64,000 nt of DNA, from NCBI GenBank assembly GCA_963969595.1, contig OZ018409.1, positions 11,112,520-11,176,519 on the forward strand, given 5' to 3'. Numbering within the stretch: the stretch's first letter is position 1; each line of letters starts with the position of its first letter. The notes under the pieces were generated by a model. It searched no databases, was not told the DNA's origin, and worked only from the letters and a program-made list of their open reading frames with translations. Below are positions 23,372 through 36,098 of this stretch, piece after piece. This stretch comes from Neckera pumila (Eukaryota > Streptophyta > Bryopsida > Hypnales > Neckeraceae). A program made the position numbers and the translations under genes.

Positions 23372-26300
23372 GTGTTTGTTTCTAGGATACGTAAACAAGT
23401 TTCAATTGGTCTGTTTTGGAATGTCATGAGTGGCACCATATCTTGCAACTCAATGGTAATCGTGAGGGCTCCAAGAGAGTCAATCCCAATGACATTTCAA
23501 ATAGGTGAATTGGGATTTGCCGTGGTTACTGCATTCCGCTTGGGTGTTCAATTTGTACTATCTGAACACACCTTATACATTGACAAAGAGGTCTTTGACA
23601 ACGTAAGTGGTGATTTAACTCATACCATAGGTCATGAGCCTATTCTGATAGCCCTTCTAGGCAATGGCATTTGCGTCCGGGGCAATATTTAGCATATGGT
23701 TTACGTGATCCAATCTTGGGAGGTTCCTTTAAAGAAGGTACACCTACATTATCTAGCACGTCCATTGAGCAGACACCTTTGTCTGGAAGGATTAAAATTG
23801 AACTTGGAATAGATGTCATTACAATTAAGAGCGACGATTCAGACGACTCTTTACCACCTCCCAAAATTTTGAAGCAAACTCCGCTTCTTAAGCCAGAGGT
23901 TTCTAACATACTTTATGTGCCTTCTACAACAGTAGACCTTGGAGTTACGTGTCATAGAGGTCAGTCCATTGCTCCTTGCTTGCGAAAGCTTTGTCACACC
24001 AAGGGATCACGGAATTCCTTTAAAAATATTGATTATGGCTCAATTCCAATAGGGAAAGTAGACTTTGTTCCTCCACTTTTCAGTGGAGACCAAGTTTGAA
24101 TTACCACCCCTTTACAATTCTGGTAGTCAGTCTCAGTCAAAGCTTATGGACGGAATGGAAAAACGCTATGACGGGCATTTGTGGACAAACACGTATACGA
24201 CAAACATCAAGAATGTTGACGACCTAACGTTTCGATTAGCTTCATGCGTGAGTCATCTTTGTTATGAGAACACCGACTGCGACTACCTTACTTGTGCGCA
24301 CCAAACAGCAGCTGTAAACGAAACTGAATGGGATGGATGTTCTCTTGTATCTTTTGAAGTTGGTACAAACCCTCCCTCTGGTTCAACAGTTGTGTGCAAA
24401 ATTTATTATGTTATTCCATTATGTATTATGACTTGCCCTACCAAAATCTATTACGTAGTTGGAGGCAAGGAAATGAGATGAGCATGTGTTTACTTTGGTG
24501 TTCATAAACATCCGGTAAAAGATGGAGATTGTCGTGAATCTAAGGAAAAGATCCGATCTTTAATTGCCGACCAAGTAGAGAGGACTCTATCTGCTACTAA
24601 TTCTTCAATTGTCTTAGAGGCTAGTAAGGAATTACTAGGAGGATTGCTACTTCAGCTTGAGGGAGCTCTTTGCCTCCTTGGGCTAAGTTGAGAATTGATG
24701 GGCTCTTACTTGTTTTTGACAAGTGCAAATACATCGGTTCTCCTAGCATTAGAAATGAAGTGACGACATTCAAGTATTTTTGAAGGTTTGGAGTCATGGA
24801 TAGTATCACTAAGCTTCGGGGATGTAGCAACTGGGCTTTTGTCCAAGAAAACAGGTTTCGAGGTCAAGGATCTGATTTAGATAAAGTTTTTGTATTCAAA
24901 ATGTCTGAATTAGGTCCTAGCAGTGGCGTTGATTTGGTATCACGGATGCAATCTGGTGGTGACCTTCAAGACACTTGGATAATGTTTGATCACGTGAAGA
25001 GAGTGAAGCAGTGGACAACAATGGCTTGTCATGTTTATGACCCCATTTTTTGCTGTGTCATGATTGTTGCTATATGTGATATGCAGTCTGAGGATTCAAT
25101 TGCCCAATGCAATATCTGGACTAATTTGAATGCTGTTATGGCAAAATATGGTGTAACCTTGCCATATTTCAAAGGCTTCATGGCTGATTGTGCAATGACA
25201 AATTGGAATGCGGTGAGAATTATTTATGGAGAAGGCGATGCATCTAAGCCAATGGTCAACCGTAAACACACTTGTCTCTTCCATTGGACTCAGTCGATGG
25301 AAAAACATACCAAGGCAGATATTCGTGCCAACCTTCAAGATCAATACCGGAAGTTGTGTAAGCAGTACAAAGATTTAGCATCATTATCGAAGGCCGAGAT
25401 CTGTTTTCGTGCTTTTTGTACATGGTGGCATTCCTAGAGCAATGACAGACGAAGGGCTTCAACAACTAGAACTCTGATTAGCCTTTTGGCACTTTCGATA
25501 CAGACAATGGGGAGGATTTATGGAAATTGTAAGACTCTTAGTCTTTTGAATGCACTCTTTCTTTGCTGATATGACCTACTATATTATATGTTCTTTTAGA
25601 AATGTGTATTAGCTTAATTTGCATTTTTCATTAGATAGCCTTGGTTCTGTAGACCGAAAAATTACAAAATCCTTCATTTACAACCAATAGAAGAGACATG
25701 TCTTTATTCATACAAAGGAATTTTTTTTTGATGCCTTATATTGTTTGGAACAAAACCTTTCAGCCAATGAACTTGCAGAGATGCCATTATGCAACCTTGC
25801 CGAGACAGTCCACAACAAATGGCTGCAGCAATCAAGAAATTGAGGGAATGATTTATATGTTGCTACAGTTGATGACTATGTTAGGGCATTCATGCAGATG
25901 GTTTGATATTATCAGTTTCTGAAAGGTGACATCCCAGGAACTGGTCCTGAAAAAGAAGAACTTCTGCTTCAGGTCGCTTAAAGGTATGCCCAACGAACGG
26001 CAATCCCAGAAGTCTTCATGATGCAATGTCCAATGTTCCGAGGGTTGGAGAATATTGCACAAGGGATCCCCACTTTGAAGGCGAGGAGATATTTGGATCT
26101 CAAAATATAATGGTAGATTTGCCTCCAAGTTCTGAGCATGATTCTCACCACCCCGATAAGGTCAATTTCTCTTGACCACATGCAGGGACAAGATCCACCC
26201 AAGTAACTTCTTCTAGACCTGCTTTGGGTTCTATCTCTGAAGAACCCTTACTTGCTGCAAATGAAGAAGAAACACAATACACAATGTTTGCTGGGCCAAT

Positions 26301-27165
26301 AAAACCATTGACAGCACCGAAGGCACCCCAAGTGACAACCATTCAAGAAAGAGATTGCAATGAGTCACAATGGCATATCACACAATTGCCAAAGACATCT
26401 GCTAAGGCATATTTTGCCCTACAGGCACTCACGAGGAAGAAGTGTGTGGCAAAGATTGTGCAAGACAATAAAAGAACCACAACATCAACCTATACAGGTA
26501 ACATGAACAATTACAGGAAGAATATGATTGAGAAGATGCAATTTTTCTTTTGCAATGATAACATTGAACGTTGCGTGAAAGGATCAAAACGGAAATGGGT
26601 TCTTTCTAAACCAGCGGTGCCAGACATTTAGCTAGTGAAGGTTGGAACTAATCTTACGCAAAAAGAGATGATGGAGCTTCAAAATACAGGGTTCCATCTT
26701 CCGAAACGTGTTGCAATTTTTCTAAAGAGATTATTTAGAGACCATGATTTACCAAATGATTTATCAGGTTTTCTAGTTCTAGCATTTCCTGGAGAGCACT
26801 CCAATACAAGGTTCAGGAAGAAAATACGGAGGAATCCCAATGCTCCAACAACAAAACAAGCAAACAACTATGCCTCTGCATTTACTTTGAAGGCATTTGC
26901 TCGTCAGGTAATTATGATACCTCATTCTGATTTTGGGTGCATCATAATGTTTGACTTAGGTGTATCGCCTAATAATCAAGAATACTTAATTACTATAGGT
27001 ATGTTTCCTGAATGCACTTGCCAATGAAAGCGCTTGGAAAGAGAGGTCAGTGGGCGAATTGCAAACATTTGTATTACATTTTTGTTGTTATATGCCACTT
27101 TGATGTAGAAGTTGATGTTTTCATTCATACTCCAAGCTTTAGCTTCAACAAACTGAAACACATTC
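23372..27165 (+). pseudogene. Decayed MULE-like transposase with SWIM zinc finger
   Basis: The coding sequence runs through several frames with stops between them. The first open segment is 23372-23692. A roughly 500-residue N-terminal part (to about 24600) includes CVYFGVHKHPVKDGDCRE. The catalytic-region-like segment is 24796-25437, with MFDHVKR..W near the first acidic site and FKGFMADCAMTNWNAVRI near the second. From 25440 come AMTDEGLQQLE, LAFWHFRYRQWGGF and, after 25780, LAEMPLCNLAETVHNKWLQQ and YYQFLKGDIPGTGPEKEELL. The end has FPECTCQ (27013-27021), then after a frame change GQWANCKHLYY (to about 27075), which together form the CxC...CxH ligands of a SWIM finger. This order is that of Mutator-like transposases. 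Multiple stops (for example 24479, 26630 and 27027) show it is dead. No terminal inverted repeats were found. Confidence 0.75.
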
Positions 27166-29059
27166 TTGAGAGCGGAAACAACTTGTAGATGTTCTAAACT
27201 TGTGATTTTCCTTTGTGATTATCGAAGAGATAGACTAGAAAACATCTATTGTATTCCGGTTTATTTTATATATGCAATGAGACAAAAAGGCCACTATTTG
27301 ACTTATGATGTCATTGCCAAGGTGTATGTTGTATTTGAGTATTTCCTGCATTTTTTGTATAGACAAAATAAGAACATGTGTTCCAAAAAAAAATTTGCCA
27401 CCAATGTTGGGAACATTGTAAATTGTTGATAGAATTCTCCTACTCAAATTCTTGGAAATGTCTTGAATTTTCTAGATTTTCGTGGCCTTAGGTACATACA
27501 ATCCCAATACAGAACCTCCATATTTATCTATTCAGTTCTTTGACATTTCATTGTTTTGAAGTATTTGTGCTATACAAAAAATTTCCAAAATGAGTTTCAA
27601 AAACTAAGTTCAATTTCTTGCATTCAACATTTTTGAAAAAACTTATTTCATACGGTCTTAGGAGATCCAAAAATCCACGGTTATAGGTTTAAAAATTCTG
27701 AAATGTTATATATGAATTTGCCACTTATCTACCAGCAACAAAAATATACAGCTGAGTATTTCTTCCAAGCTCAAATTTCTACGCTCCACGCTCTACGCTC
27801 GTAGAAAACTAGTCCACACCTCACAAGTCCACTCCTCACAAGTCCGGCAGCTCGCTACTGTTTCTGATTATGTGTACCAGAACCACTCACCTGCAATACA
27901 TAGCAGAAAATATTATTGAGAGTGAGTGAGTGAGTGACATAGGAAAGATCAAAGCTCAAGGTGTGTAAGCAGAGGCAATACAAGATTTTTGCAAGACATT
28001 TTAACCTATGACATAGTTCAAGCCTATGACATAAAGATTTCAGTTTAATTTTATAAACAGGGAAAACTAGGCTAGCAAGAACATCGAAAATACAGCTAGT
28101 GAGCATGTAGGACTTGTGAAGCCACCCTCTATGAAGACATGATCGCACTGAATTTTAGGCAGATGAGTACAAATAATAATCGACTCTCGCCTTGTTTACG
28201 GAGCGATTACAGGTAACGAATGGATTCTTAGCTGCAACTAATGGATGAAAAACCTGTAGACATTCAAACTTGAGAGTCCAAATTTTGTCACACCGAACTG
28301 ACAAATATCTGACTTTGGCACACAAAAGTAATGGAATGTTTGCAACTGAAAAAGCAGACCTTCATCATTTAAATCTTCTAATAACACTATGGAGAATGAA
28401 GATTACATCAGGATCCACAGGTGAATTGGAGACACGTAAGAGCCATAGGAACTTGCCACATTCTGATATCTTCAATCACGTTCCAAATTGTATTTCACCC
28501 TGCCAATTGTAATGCATTAATATCAATAGCCAAAGTACAGAAACATCCTCAATTGTAGGAGATCAAGAACTCAAAAGAAACAGAGGGCGACTTCCAACTA
28601 AGAATGATATGAAACAACGCAAAAAAATCGTGAAAATATTTTACATATATGTACAGTATGTAAATATTTGAAAAATCTTGAATGATAGACATAATAGCAA
28701 GAACTTGTTACAAATTTGAGCATTTGCTTTAAATAATTTACATAGAAACTAGATAATTCCCTGCAATTAGTGTTGACTACAATAATTCTAAAAAATTGTG
28801 GTCCACATGAGTTCAGAATCTTCATACAGTGAAGATAATTTAACCACCAGTATATTTGGACACCATTGATTCCTCCCCAACAGTAATTGCACGGAAAAGT
28901 TAACCATGTGCAAGTGTCTTCTAAGACGTAAATACCATAAACAATTATCCAGGCACGCCACTAGTTATTCTGCGAGTAGAACTCACTCAAGTGGGACATT
29001 GGTGCTCGAAAGGACCTCTCTTGTAGTGCAGCGCCTGCTTCTGTGAGAACTAAGTATTG
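27166..29059. other. No gene recognised
   Basis: AT-rich tail after the transposase, then 27.8-29.0 kb between it and the G-patch gene. A short 'ctccac.ctctac.ctc' and 'ctcacaagtcc' direct repeat lies at 27783-27850. The frame at 28270-28512 has no motif. Confidence 0.4.
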
Positions 29060-31408
29060 TCAATGTGCGTCTTCTTCCTCCCCAGGACAGTCAGATTGAA
29101 GCTGTTCTTGAGAATCATACTGCACCGATCCAAAAATTGCATCAAACAGCATGCTTTCCTCAGATTTTTCTGGTTAAGAACGTAGTAATTAGGCACCAGA
29201 TTAAAATTACGACATGAGTTCCTAAGACCTACTTCAGGTCATATCTGGCATACACCGATTTCTATGACAGCCTTTCAAAGTTGAGACAGCAAAAAGATAA
29301 TAAGAGGTCAAAACATTTCTTAAACAGTCCAACAACGTAAACTTATGAGGCCTGAAGACCTGAGGAATGGACTTGAGCAAGGCAAGTAAAAATACACTCA
29401 AAACTGGTTTCATCTAAAAGAAGCCCAACTTCAAAAACTGGATTTCTAAGTTTCAGTCAAAGCAGTATTCACAAACTGATATCACTATCGGATACTCAAC
29501 AAAGCTTCAAGTCTCTTTCACAGCTATGAAAACTAGCTACAATTGCTACAAACCCAAGCAGATATCAAAACCAGAAAAGATAACTTGTGCATCCAAAGTT
29601 AAAACTGGTCAATCGATAGAGGCAAAAGGACGATATCCAAAAAAACGAGAAATATCCAAACAGACAATCCGCCAACATTTTACGATTTGTAAGGTTATGC
29701 AAACCTGGAATCCGCAATACAGGCAGTAGTTGTAAACTTCACGCAACCGAGTCAAAATTTCTTGTAACATCTGCGCTCATCCACGAGAAACTTGAAAGTA
29801 ATTAATCTCGCAGAAAACCTTAATGTATCTGAAAACTGAAAAGGATGGTTGCAATAACACAGTTCTTCAGCACTGACTCATGACTAATCCCGAGTCCCTT
29901 AAAAACTTAACGGTAGCCAAGCAAAAATCACAAAAAGTTGTAAAGAGTTAAGAGATTTCTGAAGTGCTCAAGATCGTTAACAGAAAGTAATGCTGCCAAA
30001 ACTGACATGTAAAAAACTTGGACGCTGCGACATGCGAGTCCATATTTCCCGAAGTTACATTGTTAACCCTTAAAAGACACAGGTTGCAAGACATACACTG
30101 AAAGGGAGCCTCCTAGCCTCTATAGTTTTAGAGTTACGACTACTAGGAAGACTAATAATTTCACTAGTAAGGAAGCTTGCACAGTAAACGCATTTTAGCA
30201 TGCTGTATTTACTACATTCTCACTCCAAAACAGTTCAAATAATGATTTTAACAACACGAGAGAAATGTATTGGCATCCTCTAAATGACTAAAACCTATCG
30301 AACAAACTCGGTCTATGCCATCATGTTCAAAATTGAAGAATCAGCAACGAAATGCCTACCTCGTCCGTAATAACCTCTTCCTCTTCTTCAGCATCATCAT
30401 CAGCACCCCCATCCTTGTCCTCTTTTCCTTTCTCTTTCTCTTTCTCTTTCTCTTTCTCTACAGTAATTCCTGCAGGTTCCAGCCGATTCGCCATTGATAG
30501 GCCTTCTGCAGACCCTAAAGATCGCTCTTCAAGCTGCAAAAGAGCGGTGTATGCCTTGCGGTAATCACTAACGAGTTTCCGGTTCTGCCAGGTACCCCTC
30601 CTCCTTTCTTGAAACCCTTCCCTGATCTCATCCACTTTCCTTCGTTTCTTCTCCTGAACGAGAGCCTTAACCTTCGCCTTCAGGACTTTCTCCTCAGCCA
30701 CAACTCGGTCTCTGCCTAACCCTGCCCTATTGGCCTTCACATCTACGATTATTGGCTCTGTGGTTCCCTGCCCGTGCTTCCCCAGAGCAATCCCTGGTTT
30801 ATAACCCATCTGCTGCAACATCTTAAAGCCAATATTGGACGAAGGAATGGCAGCAGCCAGGCCATCTTCGCGCTGTTCCGCTTCTTTCTTTACTTTTTGT
30901 AACCCTTTTAGCTTCCGCTTCTCCTTCCAGTTCACCTTCTCTTTAGTTCCGCCAGCTCCTTTTCCCTTTCCTATCTGTTGGATGCGGCAAACCTTGTTAT
31001 TATACACAAATACTTAAGGGAACCTTGGTTATTATTTACTCAATTCACCAAGAATTAAGTGCCCCGTCAATTCTAAATGCATCTAGCTTTCAGATTCCAC
31101 GCTATGAGTGCCAAGCATTTGCAGAATATCGAGATTAAACTTAAACTACGACGAAGACGTGCAATCCATTTCAAGCAGCGTACGTACGCCAATCAACAAA
31201 CTAACCCTGCGCAGTTGCCGTGTCTCTCTTGATCGAAACAACCGTTGAAATCATAAAATGTCACATGTTCAATTGGTAGAGCGCATCTTTTGCAAGCGAC
31301 AAGTAAGCTATTTTTTACCTGGGAAGCTGGTTTTGTAGGGAGAAGCTCCTCCTTCGGTATGAACCGCTCAAGATCCCCCATGTAATCATCATCCTCGTCT
31401 GCCGCCAT
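29060..31408 (-). CDS. G-patch domain protein, GPATCH11/DUF4187 family
   Basis: Exon 1 is 31408-31319 (30 codons, MAADEDDDYMGDLERF...PASQ, donor gtaaaa). Exon 2 is 30974-30360 (205 codons, acceptor caacag, donor gtaggc). The G-patch lies in exon 2: GFKMLQQMGYKPGIALGKHG and GLGRDR, with the regular glycines and hydrophobics that bind DEAH-box helicases in this family. It is followed by a basic coiled-coil-like region (EKKRRKVDEIREGFQERRRG), a Lys-Glu dipeptide run and an acidic tract. A last exon at 29119-29060 gives YDSQEQLQSDCPGEEEDAH and a stop, matching the end of DUF4187 (CPG..ED.H). The expected middle exon with the CxxC half of DUF4187 was not found between 29120 and 30359, so the model is incomplete. 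The KE run is coded by a CTTTCT microsatellite. The likely role is nuclear, in RNA processing or helicase activation, from the family. Confidence 0.8.
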
Positions 31409-32211
31409 TACGTCCCTAAATCCCAACCGAATTAGTCGTTCAAGATCAAAAATTGCGGCCAACGATCTGCGGCAACCGCGAAGAATCACATGCGAAGGAA
31501 TCGAGTCAAATTACATCGGCAATCGATGTGATACAGCGTCGGAGCTCGCCATCGCCACGGAATTTCACAATCACAAGCCCACGAGAAGCTTTGAACGAAA
31601 ACCTAACGAAAACTGATCTTCGGTTGAAAGCTTCCGTCTGGACGACCGAGTGCCGGGCCCGGTAAGAGATCTGACCTATCCACCGGATTTAATGACCCTG
31701 CAGAGGTAGGACCACAGCGGATGCAGGGCATTTTTGAAAGTAGTCCAAATCTAAGCTACCCTACGTGTAGGTCTGTTTCCTAAATAATTAGGGAGAAATA
31801 CTTAGGGAAAAATTGGAACATGTCTAAACTATGAAAAATTGTACAACTAGTTAAGAAAATCTAAGAAAATTTCATTGTTGCCAATTCAAAATATTCAAAA
31901 GTTATTCTTGAGAAAATTGAGAAAAAAGAACACATTGGCACATGAATAGAAAAAATCAACCCATTTCATCAAAGTTTCCGAATTGCCAAAATTAAATTCT
32001 TCTAACACATATGTGCTAGTGCCAAAACTGACCTGAATATATGGTAATCTGTAGGGATAGTTGAAATTTTTTCTACATGGTAAAATTTCTCTAAAATGTA
32101 GTTGGCGATTTTTTTTGAATGCTTGGTACATCATTCTTGATCTTCACATACTAATCCACGAGCTAAAGAAAACATTCTTACCGAGGTCGGACTACAATGA
32201 TGTGGTTGAGG
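31409..32211. other. Upstream region of the G-patch gene, then repeat-poor AT-rich DNA
   Basis: 31409-31690 is richer in G+C and in CpG than its surroundings and probably holds the 5' untranslated region and promoter of the minus-strand G-patch gene. A plus-strand frame at 31453-31665 has no motif. From 31.7 kb to the piggyBac element I see no gene. Confidence 0.45.
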
Positions 32212-32715
32212 TTAACCCCTAACCGCCCAAGGTGCCCAAAAGTGTCCATTGGCAATTGTTTGAAGGCTTTTGACTTGCCAGACGCCAAGCTAATGGAGGT
32301 GGAACTTTGTCTTCCGAAATTAGGGTTTAGTTGCGGAGTGGTGAGTGGTGTTCCTCTGTGGTTTAGGCACACAAATTTGGTGTTGCGATCGATTGTTGCA
32401 AAGTATCGCTAAAAACTGACATGGCCGTTGGTTGGGAATGACCGACAAATGCCGGTGTCAAGTCGTTGGGCTTTGGATGCTGTAGTTCACAGAGCTTTGC
32501 GGAACGCCACGGACAACTCCACTTGGTGAATTGCTGTTGAATACTCTCGAGGAATTGGTTGCGTGATTTGCACGACAAGTAGGACACACAGATTTGCGCT
32601 TAGTGTTTAGTGAAGTACTTGTCATCTTCAGCTCAGATTGAGAAAAGGGAGTGGGGCGGCCATGTTTGGCCATCATGTTTGTGAGTTTCCAAGGTTGCCT
32701 TCTCTATTCTAACAA

Positions 32716-34410
32716 ATTGTATGCGCACCCCACCTCCTCGGCTCATGATCAACTTCGATGATTGTGGCTACGTAGGGACATGGCGACCACCTTGCACAAT
32801 GGAACTGCCATGATTGATGAGATACAACAAATCCAAGAACTTGTGTACCAATGGGCGAGTCAAAGCAGCATCAAGGCACAAGCCACTGTTAATTGCATGC
32901 ATGAATGGCACCTATTTCAACTTGAACACCCTGATTTGATTCATTGGAAGCAAACCTGTCAAATAGGACTTGGCGACACTTGTGCTCCAAGCACATCGCG
33001 TGCACATTGGGCTGGAGGTATAGAATTGCGGTTGGAGATCCTCTCGGGATTCCGGCACCTGTCTATGCTTTTATACGCTCTAAGTTGTGGCCAGAGGATA
33101 GCATCAGCCATAAAGGCATAGGCCCGACAACGAGGCAGTGAGCGGTCAGTGTTGGCGTAGCTGCCGGACTTCAGTCATGTGGTGCTAGCGTTGCCTGCTC
33201 CGCATGCGACAGAGGTGCGCATGCAAGTCCCAAATTCTCCAAGCAGAAAGGGGGTTGAATTCGTCTATGAGACAAAGCTGCACATTGACAGTCAGTCAGA
33301 TTCTGTGAGGCCCTGAAGAGGGGCCCGGGGTGGCCCATGAAGAGGAAGGACCACGGCTTTTGCGGCACCAAGCCAGCCATGCAAGGGGGATGTGGCTGCT
33401 GCCACTGGGAGTACATCTCCAACAACGGGAAGAAGAAATGGTTGAGGGAGAGGAGTGACCAAAATTTGCAGCAAGAGATAGGTGGCGAATCCACCGAGGA
33501 GGTGGACAGCACCATTGATTGCCCCCATTGCTCGCACACCGCGTCTCAGACCCTGGCCCACACTGAATGTCAACACACTTGATTTGCAAAGATCACAAGA
33601 CCAACCATTGAGGCGTGTATGGATTGGAGGCAGTCCAAGATTGCAAGGAGGTATGTGTCAACCTACATCTCCCACGCATACCATTGGCCGGCAGTCCCCA
33701 ATTCATCACCCTCCCATTCCACAGACGTCGCCATTGCCTACTGTGTCCACGCAAAACACAAGCACAACTCTGCTACAAGGTTGTGATCGGCGACTTCGTA
33801 ATTTGCAGGGCGAATTTGATAGGGCCGCCTGAGTTCACAATTGGGTGGCCAATCTCACCGCCATTGAGAATCCAACTGCAGACGACATGGAGACCCCACA
33901 TGATTCTGGTAGCCATCCTGAATTTGTGCAGCAGCATCTTCTGCGAGACGTGACGACACCAATTTCTTCACACAATTTCCCATGCTAGCCGAATGGGCCC
34001 AACAATCGTCAAGGCATTGTACTGCCCGATGGGGTTTGGGTGCCACTTCCGAGCCTCGGATATCAGCCCCAACAATGGGCAAAACTACATGCGTTCTATG
34101 GAGATCCCATCTTGGCAATCTGGGATGGAGATACACAATTTTTTGGAGTGCAATTTGGCGGAGGGGTCGGTTACCACCTTGTTGCAGTGACTGCCTGCCT
34201 CTATTTAGACTGGAGACTATGGCCAACAGTCGCAGAAGGCAAATCACCTGCAGCAGCTAATGAAGTGTGTCCCTCCGCAACTCATAGTGGCACTACAATG
34301 CGGCTTGAGCGCACTGAATTGGCCATGACACTTGGCAATTCAGTTTCACGAGGGCACATACTACCAAGTCCAAGCAATGTGGAGGTGACACCTCCAAGAG
34401 CAGGTTGAAG
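32716..34410. other. 5' portion of the piggyBac element: overlapping unassigned open frames
   Basis: Several frames of 90-130 codons are open on both strands (plus: 32762-33121, 33482-33832, 33982-34260 and 34040-34408; minus: 33171-33539 and 33855-34247). They overlap one another, which in G+C-rich DNA is often chance. 33337-33582 includes a Cys/His-rich stretch (GGCGCCHWEY.., then CPHCSH). I do not recognise a domain. They may be passenger or 5' exon sequence of the element. Confidence 0.35.
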
Positions 34411-34434
34411 CGCCAAGATTGCAATTGATTGCAC

Positions 34435-36098
34435 AGATTACGAGCATCTGCATCACTATGATGGTTGGACGTCAGACTCCCATGATGCATCTTGGATGGC
34501 GAAGTATCGTGACTTTACAGGTAATTCATCTGATGATGAAAACTCTGACTAGGAACTCGTGAGTGCTAGTGACGATCCAGTGGAGGAAGAAATAGATTTA
34601 GACTTGAATGCTTATGAGGAATTCGCCCACCTTGATCAAGATCATTATGAAGCTTTAGAGCGCACTAGAGCTATGTTTGCTGACACAGAGTGGTCCCACA
34701 ATAGTTCAGTTCTTGATAGCAATAGTAAGGAATTTCTTGGACCTCATCCTGGACCTACCCAGTGCTTCCAAAGGCGGAAGCAGCTAGCACGCTATTTTTT
34801 TGATCTCTAGTGGGATAGCGTCACTATTGGAGAGCTTGTGAAGCATACCAACCTGTATGCACACCAATGATGTACGAATGAAGCAGATTCTAGAAGGAGA
34901 GGTCGCCCGGTTGGCCTCAATGGTGGTTCAAAGTGGAGAGACACAGCTACTATTGAGTTTAGGGCATTCCTAGGAGTTGTGATTCTAATTAATGGGTTCC
35001 GAGTTATATCTGTCCACGAGGAAATATTGGAGCAAGGACCCCTTTTGGAAATGCAGTGTCATCTTCCATGTCATGAGTAGAGATTGTTTTGAATGTTTGT
35101 TTCCTTGCCTTCATTGTGTGGACAACTCTACACTGTGCCAGAATAAGGAATCCATAGACTACAACAAGATAGGGAAGGTTAGGTGGGTATTGGACCACTT
35201 CGTGAGCCATTCTAAGGAACTCTTCAATTATGAGAAGTTCATAACATGCGATGAGGTCATAATTGCATAGGGGACATTTTTCATGTAACAGGAAGGCGCA
35301 TTGACTTTCCTTGGTCACTCTTGGAAATGAAGCGTGGTGACCATCCACGCACAACACTTTTCTGGGAAATGCACAAGTCCCTGAAGATGGCAGCAATGAC
35401 ATGGTTTGATTCAAAACTGGTTTCATTTTTGAGCACCAATGCAAATCCGGTTGGTGAGGCAATGGCGCTACGATGGTTATGGGGAAAGTGGGAGGAGCTT
35501 GCCACAACTCCCCAACAGGCTGAATACCAAATCCACATGAGAGGCATGGACTTGGTGGATCAAATGCGTCAAGATTACACGGTCCAATTTCACTCTAGGA
35601 AGTGGTGGCACAAATTATTTTTTTTCACGCTGGACTCATCCCTCCAAAATGCTTACACTAGTAAAAAACAATGTCCTAAATGACTTGTCTACAATGACTG
35701 CAATAGTTACTGTACAGTCATTTTGTAACCATTGTTGTCCTAAATGACTGCAACAATGACTGTTACAGTCATTGGGGACAAGTTATTTAAAGCCTGTTTT
35801 CTACTAGTGTTAGATTTTATATCGTGATGACAAGCTACGTTGCAGGGAGAAGTGTGCTGGAGGCTGCCTCGCTTTCTACATGGACCTAGCTAAGTCTTTG
35901 GTAGAGTCAGCAATATCCCTTCCTTGCACTTGTAGCATGAGCAATGTGCACCCAACCGCCATTCACTACATTGTGAAGCACCCGGAGGGATTGAGGAAGC
36001 GGTGTAGGGTTTATAAGAAGAAACAACGACGTGTTTGTAAGGCATGCCAATGGTTGCCGTGTTGCGACTCTCCGTGCTTTCATAAGCTTCACGGCTAG
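34435..36098 (+). pseudogene. piggyBac transposase (DDE_Tnp_1_7 type), broken
   Basis: This would be the DDE recombinase that cuts and pastes the surrounding element at TTAA sites. In order: an acidic N-terminal part (ASDDPVEEEIDLDLN), the core start FDL*WDSVTIGELVKHTNLYA with a stop at 34808, GGSKWRDTATIEFRAFLGVVI, then in another frame YLSTRKYWSKDPFWKCSVIF and MSRDCFECLFPCLHCVDN, IGKVRWVLDHF and FITCDEVII (the first-Asp region). Later come MTWFDSKLVSFLST, MRGMDLVDQM (last Asp) and SRKWWHKLFFFTLDSS. The C-terminal Cys-rich finger is at about 35925-36098 (CTCSMSN.., RVCKACQWLPCCDSPCFHKL). Several stops and frame changes, and the MITE at 35656-35809 inside the codons for the conserved NAY-LY segment, disable it. 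Confidence 0.85.
35656..35809. mobile_element. CACTA-type MITE, 154 bp, inside the piggyBac transposase; TTA target duplication
   Basis: The ends are CACTAGTAAAAAACA and TGTTTTCTACTAGTG (inverted). A TTA direct repeat flanks it (35653-35655 and 35810-35812), the 3-bp size of CACTA insertions. The inside is built of 'aatgactg.aa.agt.act' blocks that fold back on each other. Removing the element and one TTA rejoins the transposase reading frame across the site, apart from one stop codon at the junction, which confirms a secondary insertion. Confidence 0.85.

Noticed and set aside
30315..31017. Plus-strand Ser/Phe-rich frames opposite the G-patch gene
   Set aside because: They are antisense shadows of the Lys/Glu-rich exon 2.
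31271..31305. tRNA-like stretch 'aattggtagagcgcatctttt' followed by 'gcaagcgac' in the first intron of the G-patch gene
   Set aside because: It resembles a D-arm plus anticodon-arm of a tRNA-Ala type, but there is no T-arm (no GTTCRA) and no acceptor stem, so it is at most a fragment.
33171..34247. Minus-strand frames of 94-130 codons in the piggyBac leader
   Set aside because: Three frames are open at once over the same DNA and none has a motif, which is typical of chance openness in G+C-rich sequence.
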